From assembly GCF_003590095.1 (NCBI RefSeq), contig NC_039484.1, positions 1,860,001 through 1,924,000 of the forward strand: a DNA stretch of 64,000 nt, written 5' to 3'. The notes under the pieces were generated by a model, which worked only from the letters and a program-made list of their open reading frames with translations, had not been told where the DNA came from and did not search any database. The translations under genes and the position numbers were made by a program. Positions within the stretch are counted from its first letter, which is position 1. Every line of letters starts with the position of its first letter. The stretch is from Trichoplusia ni. Its lineage: Eukaryota; Arthropoda; Insecta; Lepidoptera; Noctuidae. Below, one piece after another: positions 36,470 to 49,732 of this stretch.

Positions 36470-37075
36470 ATGTTTAAAGTATTCTTAATAATATATTGTG
36501 TTATTAAAATGTCCAGCGCTGACGTCACCCCAAACGACGTGGAATTCCTCAACCAGTTGCCTTTAGACAAGCTTCTAAAATTGAAAACCTCTTTAGAAGA
36601 TCTTGTAACTACAGGGTACAGTAATGTCACTACGCCATCAACCCCATATATTCAGAGGTTCGGAGCCGAAGCGCTGGCCATACAAGCGCCACCAATCAAA
36701 AGAGGAGATTACGAAGAAGGACTCTACAAGAAGGAGGGTCACAGTAAGCTCAGCAACATATTCTCCATGTCCGTCACAACCCTTGCTTTTTTAGCCTTTG
36801 GCGGGTATTTGCTGTGTTTAATAGTGCAGGCTGTGAAAGCGAAACAAATGTATAGTAACGCGATTCCTACAACTCAACCGACCACGTTTTTCGTTAGTGC
36901 GGGGATTAAGAAGAGACCACAACAAACGCAGTTCACTTCGTATGGGAGGAGAAAACGTGAGGATCGACTGAGGAGAAGTTTGAGCATGGTGGATCTGCCA
37001 CCAGAACAGCTGTTCGCCGCGCTATTGCAAGTGTGTGAAGGATACGCTAAGTGGAGTGAGCGAAGTGAATATTGA
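36470..37075 (+). CDS. Signal-peptide, single-pass membrane protein, function unknown
   Basis: One uninterrupted 201-aa ORF. The N-terminus MFKVFLIIYCVIKMSSA is a good signal peptide. The following luminal/extracellular part (about 18-97) is polar, with possible N-glycosylation at NVT (52-54). A transmembrane segment spans about 98-120 (FSMSVTTLAFLAFGGYLLCL), then AVKAKQ and a basic tail with KKRP and RRKRE clusters; the final part (PPEQLFAALLQVCEGYAKW) is conserved-looking and amphipathic. This is a type I arrangement by the positive-inside rule. The MS-x-T-LAFL core recalls the 201-aa protein at 9429. I recognise 'LAFLAFGGYLLCLIVQA' from uncharacterised insect proteins but no function. The start at 36470 is favoured because the signal peptide begins there, and an ATG 20 bases upstream opens a frame that stops at once. 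Confidence 0.8.
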   Translation: MFKVFLIIYCVIKMSSADVTPNDVEFLNQLPLDKLLKLKTSLEDLVTTGYSNVTTPSTPYIQRFGAEALAIQAPPIKRGDYEEGLYKKEGHSKLSNIFSMSVTTLAFLAFGGYLLCLIVQAVKAKQMYSNAIPTTQPTTFFVSAGIKKRPQQTQFTSYGRRKREDRLRRSLSMVDLPPEQLFAALLQVCEGYAKWSERSEY

Positions 37076-37229
37076 ACACAATTTAATGTGAAGCATACTT
37101 CTCCTCAAATGTGCGTCTGTTTTATTTTAAGAATATTTTTAAACTGTTAACTCTTCAAAGTAAAACTCATCTCTCAGCATTCAAAAAGAATCTGCCCGCA
37201 TTTTAAATGCAAAAAGCTTACATTTTTAA

Positions 37230-37235
37230 AATAAA
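37230..37235 (+). terminator. Candidate poly(A) signal of the 36470 gene
   Basis: AATAAA 155 bases after the stop codon, in AT-rich sequence. It is the first canonical hexamer on this strand after the gene. Confidence 0.4.
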
Positions 37236-40200
37236 TTCTTAAGTTTAAATTTTTATTTATGTATTCCATCTTAATAAGATTCAGCACATAAAAACTATGA
37301 AGATATTATTATTTTTCACTAAAAAGCCCGAGAGCCACAAAACGCTGTTTACATTAAAAGCAGGAAGCCAGATTGCCCAGCAATATACCTACAATCTGTA
37401 AACGTTTTCAAACTGTCAAATAATCGCGCTAACACCTAATAATAGCTGCATCTTCGCTTTAAAGATTCTATTGTACATTCCACTCAAGTGAAGATTCGCT
37501 TTGAGGTTTAGCTGTACGAAATTAGCCTTAAGCGTTCTGAATTCAAAGTGTATTTTACATTGTATTGTGGTGAATTTTTATGATGTTTTAGCATGTGGAG
37601 AGTGTTGGGTTTTGTTTGTAAGAGCTGGTAATGAGGGGGCTGCGTTCGGTCTGTCATCGGCCGTGCTCTAGTGTTTACAGGCCGATGCCCACATACACGG
37701 TTAGCACCGCGAAATAGCCGTGTAACGTGTCTTATAAAAATAAATTTTTAATTTATCTCCGACTATAAAACTGTTGGTAATTTACAGAAGCTCTGTTTTA
37801 TACTCATTAAGATAGTTTGGAATTCTGACTTTAAAATATTGATTTTATTATAATTAGTTAAAATTTATATTACACATGTTCCTCGACTTTTATCCATAGG
37901 TTATTTACGTGCCTATAATCGTTAATCTATTGTCATTAGGTTCCTTTTAGTATCAAAAACACATATATATGAGAGGCTAAATAAATAAAAAAGACTTATG
38001 GCTATGATAATTACAAGAGTTTTGAATAAATAATATCATGTATCAGGTAAAGGTCAGCTTAAATAATGATGTAACAAATTACACACGACATTCTTTCTCA
38101 TGTTTCATGCCATATTTAAAAACAAGTACCATTGTAAAACATAATCGAAAAACTAATCATAGAATTCATAAAAAAAAACATGTTAAAACATTGAACAGTT
38201 ATTCCTTAACTGTTTATTTGAACCAAGTTCAACTCAAACTAGTGCAACCGACCCTTTTCTCAACTGGTAAGTCTGAGATAAAGACTCTTGCGCACATGCT
38301 ACCAACGTGTAAATACAAGCAGGCCGTTGTATCTTAGATAATTATCTACAAGTTGTCGCTACTGTACTAAACTCCATATATTTTATTGCCGTGTAATAAA
38401 AAAATCTCATAAAATAAGTCAAGAGTGCTAGTGTTGTCATTGTTAAAATCGATCGACATTTTTTTTTGACAATGTAATATGATCTCGGTATGAAAACTCG
38501 TTTCTTTATATTAATGTGTCGCGGAATGGGTATTGTATAATTTTGTGGATTTTAATGTTTGTGAGGTAAAATGATATTGGAGAAAATGTTCTTTATTTTT
38601 AACCTCTGGTTTGAGATAACTCAGAGGCCCTACGGGATCTTCCGTTTATCTACTTATTTGCTTTTAAAATCTATTGATAATTAACTTTTCTTTATCTTTA
38701 ATCCTTTGGTTATATCGGAACCCTTGATATATTGGAATAGATATGAGAATTTATAGTTATTTCTATTATGTAGAGAGGTGAGCAAGAAATTATATTGTAA
38801 TTCAGCTAATTAGTGTCTTTCTATAATTAAGCTAAATAAACCTTAAGCACTGATATTTGCAAAATTATGTAGTATGGATTTGGCAGTAAATACGTTGATT
38901 TTAAATGCCATAGGAAACATAACTATATATAAGGCCTAGCTTTATGCCTAAATGGTTTGAAGTTACGAATGCTAGAACTCATTTTTCCAGTACAAAGCAA
39001 TTATGTAAAGTCTTTCAGAAAAAAAAATTAATCAATGCAGCTATATTCTGTGGCGTAGGCTCGTTTATGTAATATCGTCTGTCTTCGCCGGTGGTCTAAA
39101 GAATATGTAGATAAGTATAACTCTATTTAACCACATCTGCTTAAAGTAAACTAACATCTGGTTTCTAAAAAATCTGTAAACATTAATAAAACAAGATTTA
39201 CTTAATTTGTCTATAATATGAACAACATGATGTAAAATTTAAGTAGGTTTATGAAAAACAGCATAAGGTACCTTACAGTTTTTATTTGAATGAAAACTTA
39301 CTACAAATATATTTTTTTTTTATCTATGCAGAAGACTTCCGTTGAATCGAAAATAAACACACACTAGCCTGTTACAAAATGTTTTTTCACAAATGTTTTG
39401 TTTTATTGAACAAGGACTTTTTCTTTTATTCACACACGCACCTTTTTTATTTGGCCGTATCGATATCATAACAATAAAGTGAAAAAGGGATATATACAAT
39501 AATGTTTACTAAAACGTAAGTGAATTGAATAATTTAACATTTATTTTAATGTCTCGATTTATTCGTGTTAATATGAGTCGAATAATCGAGTGTGTTTAGG
39601 TCAAAGGTTTACGATTGAGAATCCTCTAAACTAAATTGAATTTGACTCGGAATCGCGTCGTAAAAGAACTCATTGCAAGACTTTACAATCGATTTGAACG
39701 TTATGGGACATTTGACAAAGAGTTGTAAAATAAAATAAAATATAAGAAGGCAACTGCAGCTATTCTGTTACATGTAATGTCGTCATCAATGCCTTTAGCA
39801 TAATAGGCTTAAGTTTATTTAAGATAACATAAAGGTGTTTGAAATCTAAGAATAGTTTTATTTATTTTAGTCTGGGCTAGGTAAAAAGTCTTCAGGCTTT
39901 CTTGGTAGGGCTAAAAAGATAAGCTTCAGTTTTGCTGAATCCCACGTAGAAAAAAACATAAGGATAGCCTCCTTATGTTACTACCAACAAAAATATATTT
40001 TGTAAGCTGGTATTCACGGATGAAGTCAACGGGAGGTGAGTAGGAGAGAAACCAGCGCATGCTACGTAAGTCACTGTCATTAAGTCTCTTGCTGTCTTTG
40101 TCATATTAAGGAGTAAAGTATCGACAGATACATTCAAGAACGTCTGGTAGTTGACTTACGAATAAGTATCCGCTTTTCGGGGTATAGCATATCCATACAA

Positions 40201-40873
40201 AAAAAATTGCCTTGTCTTTTTCAATGGCCTCATTCAGTTACCTCGATAGTTAAGTTTGTAAAGCGAGAAAGCGTATATAGGAGCCGCAGGTTTCAATACT
40301 GATGAAGGTTGGAATTATGTGTATATAATTCCGGACCTCATGCAATTTGTACATACCTCATATAAATGTCATTTGGGACCAAAATACTGTAGGTAGTTGA
40401 TAATGGCAGAATAAAGAACTAAAAATATCCAAGAAGCTGCGAATACAAGGCTGCATGTTTCTTAAGACCGCAAACTTTAAGGCTTTGTAATCTATTGGCT
40501 ATTACATAAAAGCGCAGTTTAACGGCAAGGTTTATGTTATCTGCCGCCCACCTTCCGTCCTGGAATGTGTCACCAATCAATAATACTTAACTCGATAGCT
40601 AGCGGCACCTTTGATTTGCGTTTATTGTTAATTGCTCGCTAATGGCTGAATAAAAGTCTGTGAGAAATCCTCTTGCAATTTATTTACTGCAAAAGTCTGT
40701 ATGCCACACGACCATGTATTAAAGCTCATGTTTCTACTGAATTTATCTTACTTCGATTGTGATTTCCTCTGCTCATGAACTAATTCGGTTAAAATATTTT
40801 GATAGTATAGACACTATCCGATAGGAAGGTAAATTATAACAATGTTAACCAGAAATTTCTGGATTCTATTTCC
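37236..40873. other. Non-coding, nothing recognised
   Basis: About 3.6 kb of AT-rich DNA. A 99-codon ORF at 38038-38337 has no splice support or recognisable domain and is treated as chance. Confidence 0.35.
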
Positions 40874-40922
40874 CAGTGAGTGAATAACGATGAGTTATTC
40901 ATCGTTATTTACTCACTCAGTG
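40874..40922. repeat. Near-perfect short hairpin
   Basis: CAGTGAGTGAATAACGATGA is followed almost immediately by TCATCGTTATTTACTCACTCAG, its reverse complement apart from one mismatch and a base or two at the ends. The loop is very small. No flanking duplication stands out, so it may be a MITE remnant, a small transcribed hairpin or chance. Confidence 0.6.
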
Positions 40923-41734
40923 AAGTGGAAAAAAAATTCATGATCGAAAGTTGATTATTTTCAGTCATTAACATAAATTCGAGATCATTAAGTGAGCTTC
41001 AGAAAATAGTAAGCAGTATCCCATTTTGCTCACCTTTCATTATTTCCTAAATTCTCTAGTTGGTAAAAGAATCGACCTAACAATCTCCCCAACAGTCTTT
41101 CTTTACAATATACAAGGAATATAATCTTGTCGACACCTATCGGTATGAGGCAATATCCAGTAAAGATCACAATTCTACAACTATTAACTATCTACAATCA
41201 CATCTACATCATAATAAGAAACTATCGAGATTAGCAATTACTTTGGACATACATTGAATATAATTCAACCACACTAAAATCATTCATTACCACACATACG
41301 AGTCAACTGCTGATAACTAAGATCTATTGAGGAGTACACTTCGTAAGTTTCCAACGAGTTTACGTACAACCCACCACATGAAAATCATAAAGATAGTCAA
41401 AAATCAATCTTATATCTATCTACATACAGTCGCTCTTCTTATGTAAGTGGTTCGAAGGTGTCGTTGTACTGAAAGTAAAATATAGGTGTAACATCGTGCC
41501 TAGATGCAGTCGTAAGTAATCGATAAGGATATTGCTTAGAAGTCGTATAATCGCCATGAAAACAAGAAACTATATGTCTGACAAATACTTATGCTAATGG
41601 AAGTTTAGATTCTTCGTTAATGGGGGAATTAAAAACGTTAGTAACAGTGTGGTACTTCCAATGAATACTTCCATTTACTAAGTATTAACTTAATTTATTT
41701 CACGGTTATAATGTAGAGTATCTACATGTAAATC

Positions 41735-41875
41735 CATACTAATATTATAGGTAAAAGCGAAAGTATCTCTGTCTGTCTGTCAGTCTCGCTTTCACGCCAA
41801 AATGACTGAACCTACTGGATTACAATTTGGAACACTGATAGATTATAGCCTGAGAAAGATTACTTTTTAACTTTA
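41735..41875 (+). repeat. Truncated RTE/SINE-type tail
   Basis: Begins CATACTAATATTATAGGTAA and continues GCGAAAGTATCTCTGTCTGTC, then TCGCTTTCACGCCAAAATGAC. It is the same family and orientation as 21531-21723, but more diverged and fading out after about 140 bases. Confidence 0.65.
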
Positions 41876-43405
41876 ATTTTTAGAAATTTTACTTTTTAAC
41901 TGTAAAAAGGGTTGTAAAAAAAGTGTCATGCAAATGTTTAGATTGGGTATTTTAATTGTAATAGGGGGGGTAATCGGGGGTTAAAGATTTTACGAAGTTT
42001 TGATAATTAAAGCAATGTAATATGCGTAACTACCGCGTAAGTAGCTCTGAGGACGCGTAAGTGACTTTCCCAAATCCTACTTTTTTGAACAGACAGATCT
42101 AATCGGTCAGCTTAAGCAGAGGTTTTGACGGCTTCACCTAAATTTCATTACACTTTACGTTACAGGTACAAAATAAGGAGGGAAATTTTTGAAGTGGAGT
42201 AAGGACTAGGGTCTTTATTATAATAATGGTCAAGTGCGTTGCGGACCAGCGATACTGAGGGTTTCTTACTAATAGGCTTAAGAATACAAGTGAGCTGGGT
42301 GTTTGTGCCCACAAATGTGTGTGTTTTAACCTTAAAAACACGGAGATAATTCGTTAAGAACCATCGCTGTAGGCTAAATTATAAATAAAATAAATAAATG
42401 GTAGTAATCATGAGAGAGTGCGAAACGTAGATAATTAATTTGGCCAGCTTGTAAAAATATAATCTCAAAAGCCTTTAACAAAAGCAGATGCAATAAAACA
42501 AAATTTAATATACAATAAAAAAACAAAAACAAGCATAAAATAATAGTCTTCTTATAGATATGCAAATATAAACCAGCAGAACGTCATATAATACGCCAAT
42601 CGCGCTATGAATTATTATTATGAACGCCGGCCCAACAAATTACCATTCAAAATGGCACGATGTTCGTACAGTGAACACATACTGGCATAGATAGTCCCTA
42701 GTTGCAACACTCGTGTATGGCCACATGCCCACTTAGGCATTACATTAAGAAACTAACAATAAATATCTCAGGCAACAAAATACATCGCGCACTCTGTTGA
42801 CAAATCCTGCAATAAAATATAAGCATTTACAATAAAATTAATTATTATTTACACGGTGCGGTGGGCGCGAGAATTGGAGTTCGAATTATGTGGATAAGGC
42901 CGGGAATATTTTTGGAATGCTAACAATTATTTCATGTTTGTATACGGCGCTTTATTTTATTACGAGCTTGTGAATCGTAAGGTTGCCAAATTGAGTAAAG
43001 CTTACTTTATTATCCAAATGTAACAAATGATTATTTATTCATATTTTCAAGTATAATGTAACAGGTATTTTGGTATATCGTTGGCCTCAATGTTAACGTT
43101 ACAAAGAGTTAAAACACTTTTGAATGCTAGTAACCAATAAAATAATAACCATAATAATATGAGCAACAGTTTAATACCATTAAATGACGTTACATGTAAT
43201 TTAAGTACCTTAATCCATAGAACCTAAACAAATTTCACAGTCTACTGAGGCAACAGGATATGATATCAATTTTCTCTTATTTTTCTTCCTTCAGATACTA
43301 AAAGATAAATTTTAATATAGTTACATGAACATGTTAATAACTCATTTTTTTCTAGTCTAATCCTTCCACGATTTCCTATACCACTCTGATTACCTTTTAA
43401 TTATA
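41876..43405. other. Non-coding spacer
   Basis: No gene recognised. A run of about eight G at 41965-41973 and an AT-rich stretch from 42380 to 42600 are the only compositional features. Confidence 0.3.
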
Positions 43406-43636
43406 TTATTTAGTCAGTATATCCACATTAGGCTGCCCGCCAGTTCCGCCGTGCTGGAGGTCTGGGGTCCCCGCGGCGCCTTGCTTTATCGCACGCTGCG
43501 CCCGCGCCGGACACCTCACGTCCCCCTCTGCTGTAGGGTCACCATCAAATCCACCTCGTTTAATACTAACGCCTACGATATAGGAAATGACGATCGATCC
43601 ATGATGCCTTCTTTGGTGATCGTCCATTTGTTTCAT
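43406..43636 (-). other. Doubtful GC-rich exon candidate
   Basis: A 76-codon minus-strand frame ends with TAA at 43406. Its first two thirds (43430-43565) are strikingly more GC-rich than the surrounding DNA. An AG (CAAATTCAG) just upstream of its ATG could be a splice acceptor, which would make this a terminal exon, but the pyrimidine tract is poor. The predicted peptide (containing GFDGDPTAEGDVRCPARAQR) resembles nothing I know, and the opposite strand is open as well. It could equally be a regulatory GC-rich island. Confidence 0.2.
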
Positions 43637-43639
43637 GTT

Positions 43640-44860
43640 TTCTGAATTTGATGACCCTTTAAAATGTTTAGAACTATTTATTTGTAGATGATTGACTATG
43701 TAGGTAGATTAAATGTTTGGGTACTCCTTAAGGCTCCAACGTTTCTGTTTTTCTTAGAAAACGATAAATAAGCTGATTATATAGGCAGGCAGTTAAAAGG
43801 AAAAATACTAGCATTTAAAAGATATCTTTCCGGATATCATAAAAAATATATGATAAGATTTCCCCAAAAAGCACAACCCTAAGACATTTTAAAACTACAG
43901 CCTATTCAGTCAAAACAGAAACAAATATTAAAAAGTAATTCTTGTAGCTAATAAGCAATTAAAATTCATAAATAGGTGCTACAAGGGTATCGATCATGTC
44001 GTATCGAGCGTCACTAAATCACGTTTATGTCGGCTGCTTCCTGAGAAATTGTCATGAGAATGCGAGAACACGAGCAACTATACACACGCAATTATACTCG
44101 AATAAAATTATGACAACGTCTGCACACCTTTAATTGTCAATTTAATTCGCTTTGCATTGCGACCTCCACGGTGAAGGCAACCTAAATAGGTGCACATTTA
44201 TTAGAGCAACTGGTTGACAGCGAAGGTAACTTGGGAGAAATTAAAGTACCTTCAAGTTACATAAGCATTTCTTCGTATTCGGTTCTTCTTCTATATTTCA
44301 GCCGTTTTTCTCACAATTAAAACATCGAAGGACGCGTCGAATAATGTTTAGTGCTTCACGCGTGTTCTGAGGCCACTTTTTTACTTTGGCAACAAGTCGT
44401 TCATTTTAAATTCAATAAACCATAGTTCAAGTAATTAATGATTTTATTAAAATTATACTGAATATTTTTTTTATAGATTTTATTAATTAACTATTCCATA
44501 TGTTTGTCCTCACAACATGGGAGCATACTCATTAATTAATTAAATACACAATACGAAATTGAGTGCACCATACAAACCGCTACTCGAGTGTTTTACGAGC
44601 TTCCCGCGGCAATCATAATTCGTCTGCGGGCCTCCGCCGGCCTCTCAGGCGTCTCTACGGACTTTTATTGTGATTTACACCCCAACAACCTTTGTTACTC
44701 CTTGTGCACCTTTTTTGCTCGAGCACGATCTGAATTTACGCGGGTAAATGCCGATTCCGTAAGGATTGTGATCGCTGATCTGTTTGAAAATTATTTGGGA
44801 AGCGTGCTTTCATGATCAGGGATATGAGACAGCTTATTACGATGTTTCAAGATTAAAAAT
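43640..44860. other. Non-coding spacer
   Basis: No supported exon. The 75-codon ORF at 44588-44815 lies in a mildly GC-rich patch but shows no recognisable domain or splice context. Confidence 0.3.
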
Positions 44861-45051
44861 CTATACTAATATATAAAGCTGAAGAGTTTGTTTGTTTGTT
44901 TGAACGCGCTAATCTCAGGAACTACTGGTTCGAGTTGAAAAAATCTTTTTGTGTTGAATAGACCACGCTGCGACTAATAGAAGCGAATATACAATGGAAA
45001 ATGTGGAAAAAATTCAAACCACGTAGACGAAGTCGCGGGCAACAGCTAGTA
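44861..45051 (+). repeat. RTE/SINE-like tail, inverted relative to 982-1622
   Basis: Reads CTATACTAATATATAAAGCT, then GAACGCGCTAATCTCAGGAA, CTTTTTGTGTTGAATAGACC, and ends ACGAAGTCGCGGGCAACAGC. This is the reverse complement of the module seen twice at 982-1622 and is nearly full length. Confidence 0.75.
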
Positions 45052-48000
45052 CTATATAAAAATATTGAAAATTATAAATAGTCAATGGAAACGTTTGGAG
45101 CTTAGTTAGTTTTGTTAACTAAACGTTGTGTAATTTTAATTCCGTAGTTAAAATGCACCATCGTAAACTTAATGTTTCGAAAATTGGAAACTAAACTGAT
45201 CAAAGATCATCAAAATTAGTTAATAGGAATCGAAGGCCCCGATAAAATTAATAACCATAAAAATTAATAGCAAATATAAAATTAAAAATAACAAAAAACA
45301 ACAAGATGTATGACGAAATTTTAAATCTCTATCCGAAACTATGGTAAGTATCCCCCAAGCATGGCAATAAAAATTAAATTTCCTTTTCCCACTCAACTAA
45401 TGCGATATCTATACCAAATGTCTATTAATAATATTTTATTGATTAGACTTAATGATTTTGTGCATTTATTATTATAAAAAAATCATTGAAAACATGTATA
45501 TTGAGCTAATTTTCATTATTAATAGCCTATTAATATTGGATTTCTTAAAGAATATTGTATTAAAATGCGATTATGCAAATATTATTAGTTCTTAATAAAC
45601 AGTTTATACATTTGATGGGCGCGCCACACGAGAGCGGCGCGCGCGCAGCCCGCCCGCTCCTAATTACAATAAATACAACAACACATTAGAATCGATCACA
45701 TCGGAAAGTTATTCGTGTTATTTATCGGAACTAATAAAACTGATGTACGGTTATCGGCTTTTATATTTTTTTAGGGTTCTACCGGTAACTTTTTATAAAG
45801 CGAACCACTGCAGTCCTCTGCACTTTTAAACAATCTCTAATTTTAAATAACAAGCTACTTCACATATTCTTTAAAACGCGCCGTCCTAATTCTGTCGTGT
45901 AGTGTGTATTTTATAATTTTACTTAATATTCATTTTGCGAGCAATAAATTTAATTAAAAAGTCACACATTTCCTTTTATAATATCTTAAATCATTAAGAC
46001 AAAGTAGTTAAGCATTAGAATACTAATTAGCAAAATTAATTTAAATCAGTTGCCACCTGTGTTGTGCTAAATATTTCCTTTTATAATTAGTTATCATTGT
46101 AATAACCGAACATCATCAGGGAAGTATTAATTACTATTTCCTGGTAAGTTTCCAGTATACAAAAACTTAAAAACGTATTTCCTTACTTGGACTTGAAACG
46201 TTTTTGAACTTTCATTACATGGTACTAACTTAGATTATTCCAGAAATCCTGACTGCCAATTCAGCCCATTTTCAACTCGTATCGAAGTAAGTCATCCCCA
46301 CAATTTAGGCCCTTACAAAACAACGAAAATTCGCATTTAAGAATATTTTATGCTAATATACCTAGCCTCTTTGTACGAAAGCTTCATCAAAAAGCTATAA
46401 AATTAATTAAAAGAGCAATTTACCGAACAAACATCAATAAAACAAAACCGTGAATACTGAACCAATTAGTTCTAAACACCATAAAGTTTTGACTTTTTTT
46501 TTAAAGGGAACAGATATTTAAAGCGGCGGTTATGGGATCCGTGGCGAGTCTCACACGATGCGGTATTATTTATTGCATTTATTGGGCGCGAGCTTATGCA
46601 TCGATATAAAGCATTTCCCCGGGCGACATCGACGTACGCCAGCGACTAACGTGGGGTCTATTCTCATGATTTTACGTTGTTTTATTTGGCTACTTGTTTT
46701 ACGAGTATTTTTGCGGTAATCCACTTATTTTTGGAATAATTTTGGAGATGTATTTCAATCGAGTGAATTTTTGCTTTTAAAACAATATCACTACCTACAC
46801 ACAGATGTTTGTAATTTCGGTTTCAATGTTCCTTCTTAATCGAACACACTATTACACTGATAATGGTCAAACCTAAGCTGATATCGAGTATTAATGTGAA
46901 CTTGATTAAAAATCTAAACAATACTCATTAATGATAAACCTAAAGAGTTAGTTCCTTAAAAATACACCGTGTGACAATGATACATCTTATGAGAGGCATG
47001 TATGATTTACAAAATTAAATTAACATATTGATTACACTAAGATCCTGTTCTTCTAAGTTATTATTGCTATAGTAATATTCGCAGCAGGTATGACCTCAGT
47101 TTATCGATTTCTGATTACAGAAAATGGCATCACAGCTAGGAATATAAAAATTACTGGAAGCATAAAAAAATTAATAGTTTTAATATTTGGTCGCATGTCG
47201 TTTGAAAACTAGTTTTTACGGTATTCGAATTACATTTTAGATTTCATTAAAAATTATGAACCTTTAGATAAGTATTACATTACCATAATTTGACAGTTGC
47301 GTACTTGTAAAGCATGTTTCCCAGTTTTGAATAATGTTTTATGAAAAAATAAAATGCTACCATGTATATGAAATTTTATTACGTTTTTGAGGAATGTTTG
47401 GCTGGGAAACATTATCATTTTTAAAAAACAGTTATTTAATTTTTTAATGATGAATAATTTAAGCTTATATCAAAACTCTGCATTTATTGCCACTAGTTTT
47501 ATTTACCGTTGGCGTTTGAGAATAGGCCCCCGCGATCAGAGTCTCGTTCGGCAGACTTATGAGGATAATTCAAGTCAACAATACACTTTATTAACGGTTA
47601 GTTATGCGTTCCGTGATGATATCGCGCCTACAATTAAATATTAATATGTGTTCGAAAGGTCGTGGGCGATCCGGTAAGATTTATCAGCTGTTTAATGTCC
47701 CTCCAACTGGTAACAATGTGTGTCATAGGTGAGGCGGGATTTATGGAAGAATCTTGATGAACTGCTTATGAATTTAGCGAAAATAGTGATAGTTATCGCC
47801 ATGATGCTGAGTTAGTAATGTTGTTACAAAGAAGTTGCATGTTTCGGTCCTCATGGTGATGACCGGATTTTTCATTCGTTGACCTAAGTCAGAAGGAATA
47901 TTACTGTACCCACGGAAGGCAAAAACTAACAGTTGAAGATCGGCATCTAAGGATCCGAAAGCGTGGGCCCTACCACTCTCATTCTTAATCGCGATGCGCG

Positions 48001-49478
48001 ATCAAAACCTGTCAAAGATCTATCTACATGATCGTGCATGCATAACATGAAAAGTCGACAGGAAGAATGTACAGCATCAGCCGCATATCACCAATTTCTT
48101 CAAATACTCTCCTTGTGGCTTGAACTGTACTAAATATATATTATTTGTTGCAGTATGCCCAACGTTTCACAACTATTATTGTGACATTCTAAATATTTCG
48201 TAATCGGCATTACATTAGATGGCAGATAATAAAGCCTACGTAACGTCAAATACGGAGACAAACTTTCAATTTATATCTTCACAAACAATACTGTTTGCGG
48301 TTTAAATTTATATTCAAACTTATGAACTACAGCTAAACCTGACAGTACCAAAGCTAAACTAAATAGGATAGCATAAATAAAATATTGTAGAAATACCCTA
48401 CAAAATGATAATGACATACAAAAAGATATTTAATCGCTGTAAACACAATGCAAAGCAGTCAATTATTAAAATTCGCGAAACAAGAGTCGTTTTTCATTCC
48501 GAATTAAGTAGGTACGCAATCATAACAATATAGCATTCAATACTGAGAGAAAGCTCGCGTGCAAGGAAGGTGCCTATATCGTAAGGCCGAATGAAAAAAA
48601 TGGAATTGATAGCCGTCCCCCGTACGTAAACATGTCGACAAGCGCTCTCGTAAACTGTAAGGGGATATTTTTAACGGCGTCGATATTTAATATTTATTGC
48701 GACAGAGACACCCAATATGAAACAGCGATTTGTATAAATAATTATCTCATATCAATACTTTAGATAATCTCGGAATATTCGATCGGAATGCTAATGTTAT
48801 TAATTTGGTTTTTCGAGGAAAATATATGTTTAAGAAGCTAGTTGACTGTTAAATGGTTTTTATCTCTATAATGAATTTTTTAAATTTACCTATTTACTGA
48901 CATACTTAAATATAAAATTTGAAAAAAATCTGATTTATAATTTTTGAATTGTAGTGTCTAGTGTGACCTGAATGCCTTAGTTGGTTGTTTATAGATTTAA
49001 ATTGGTATAAGTAGGTACGTAAAATTTTTAATAGTAGTAGGCCGGAGAAAGCCTAAGAAGAGGCTATATTTTTTACGTGCCATTCTGTTAGGTTATACCA
49101 AACCTAGATGCATCTTGTCCTTACTTGTAGGTAATATACCTACAATTATGTCTTTCTCAGACAAGATGATGCTGGCTTTCGTTACCTGAAAACATGAGAC
49201 CCTACTCGACACGCGTCCTAAGAGTATAAAGCCGCTGCCTATTATAATTAGTAGAAAGGTTTTAAAATAGGTACTTTTCTATAAGTATTAACCTATAACC
49301 TATCTGCTCTTCCCTTCGACTGTCTCTTTGAAAGCCAGTAAGTTAAGGTTAAGGTCAAATTTCTAGCGGTTTCTGCGTCAAGTTTAAATTCTAATAATAT
49401 AGAAAGAAGAGTCCGCGGAACTGGAAAATAGGGAAAGAGCCCTACTTTTCCGTTTAACTGGAGCCATTGTCAGTGACC
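45052..49478. other. Gene-free region with GC-rich islets
   Basis: About 4.4 kb with no exon supported. Two short islets stand out from AT-rich surroundings: 45617-45660 (GGCGCGCCACACGAGAGCGG and following GC repeats) and 46505-46650 (containing CCCCGGGCGACATCGACGTA). They are followed by TAATTA- and ATTTATT-rich stretches. Such islets are candidates for conserved regulatory elements near a developmental gene; there is no direct proof. Confidence 0.3.
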
Positions 49479-49732
49479 TGGGCCCAATTCTGCTATAAAT
49501 TTACAACGGCCGATGAATGAATGAATGAAATTTGGCTTAAAATGACAATTTCCGTATTTTCTTAAGCATATTTCTTCACAGTAAGTTCAGTACGGGACGG
49601 TACACTCAAGGTCAATACAATTAACTTCCAATAATTGTATTGGCAAAATGCTTAAGAGAATAGGAATAATTTGAAATTTAATCCAATTGCCAGTCATTCA
49701 TCCGCCATTGTAAAATAGCAGAATCGGGACCC
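49479..49732. mobile_element. MITE, about 254 bp, with long imperfect terminal inverted repeats
   Basis: The left end, TGGGCCCAATTCTGCTATAA, and the complement of the right end, GGGTCCCGATTCTGCTATTT, match over about 60 bases with several differences, including GGCCGATGAATGA / GGCGGATGAATGA. TGACC flanks both sides (49474-49478 and 49733-49737), a possible 5-bp target-site duplication. The centre has no coding capacity. The superfamily is not clear. Confidence 0.65.

Noticed and set aside
38038..38337. 99-codon plus-strand ORF
   Set aside because: AT-rich, no recognisable domain, no splice or promoter context; consistent with chance.
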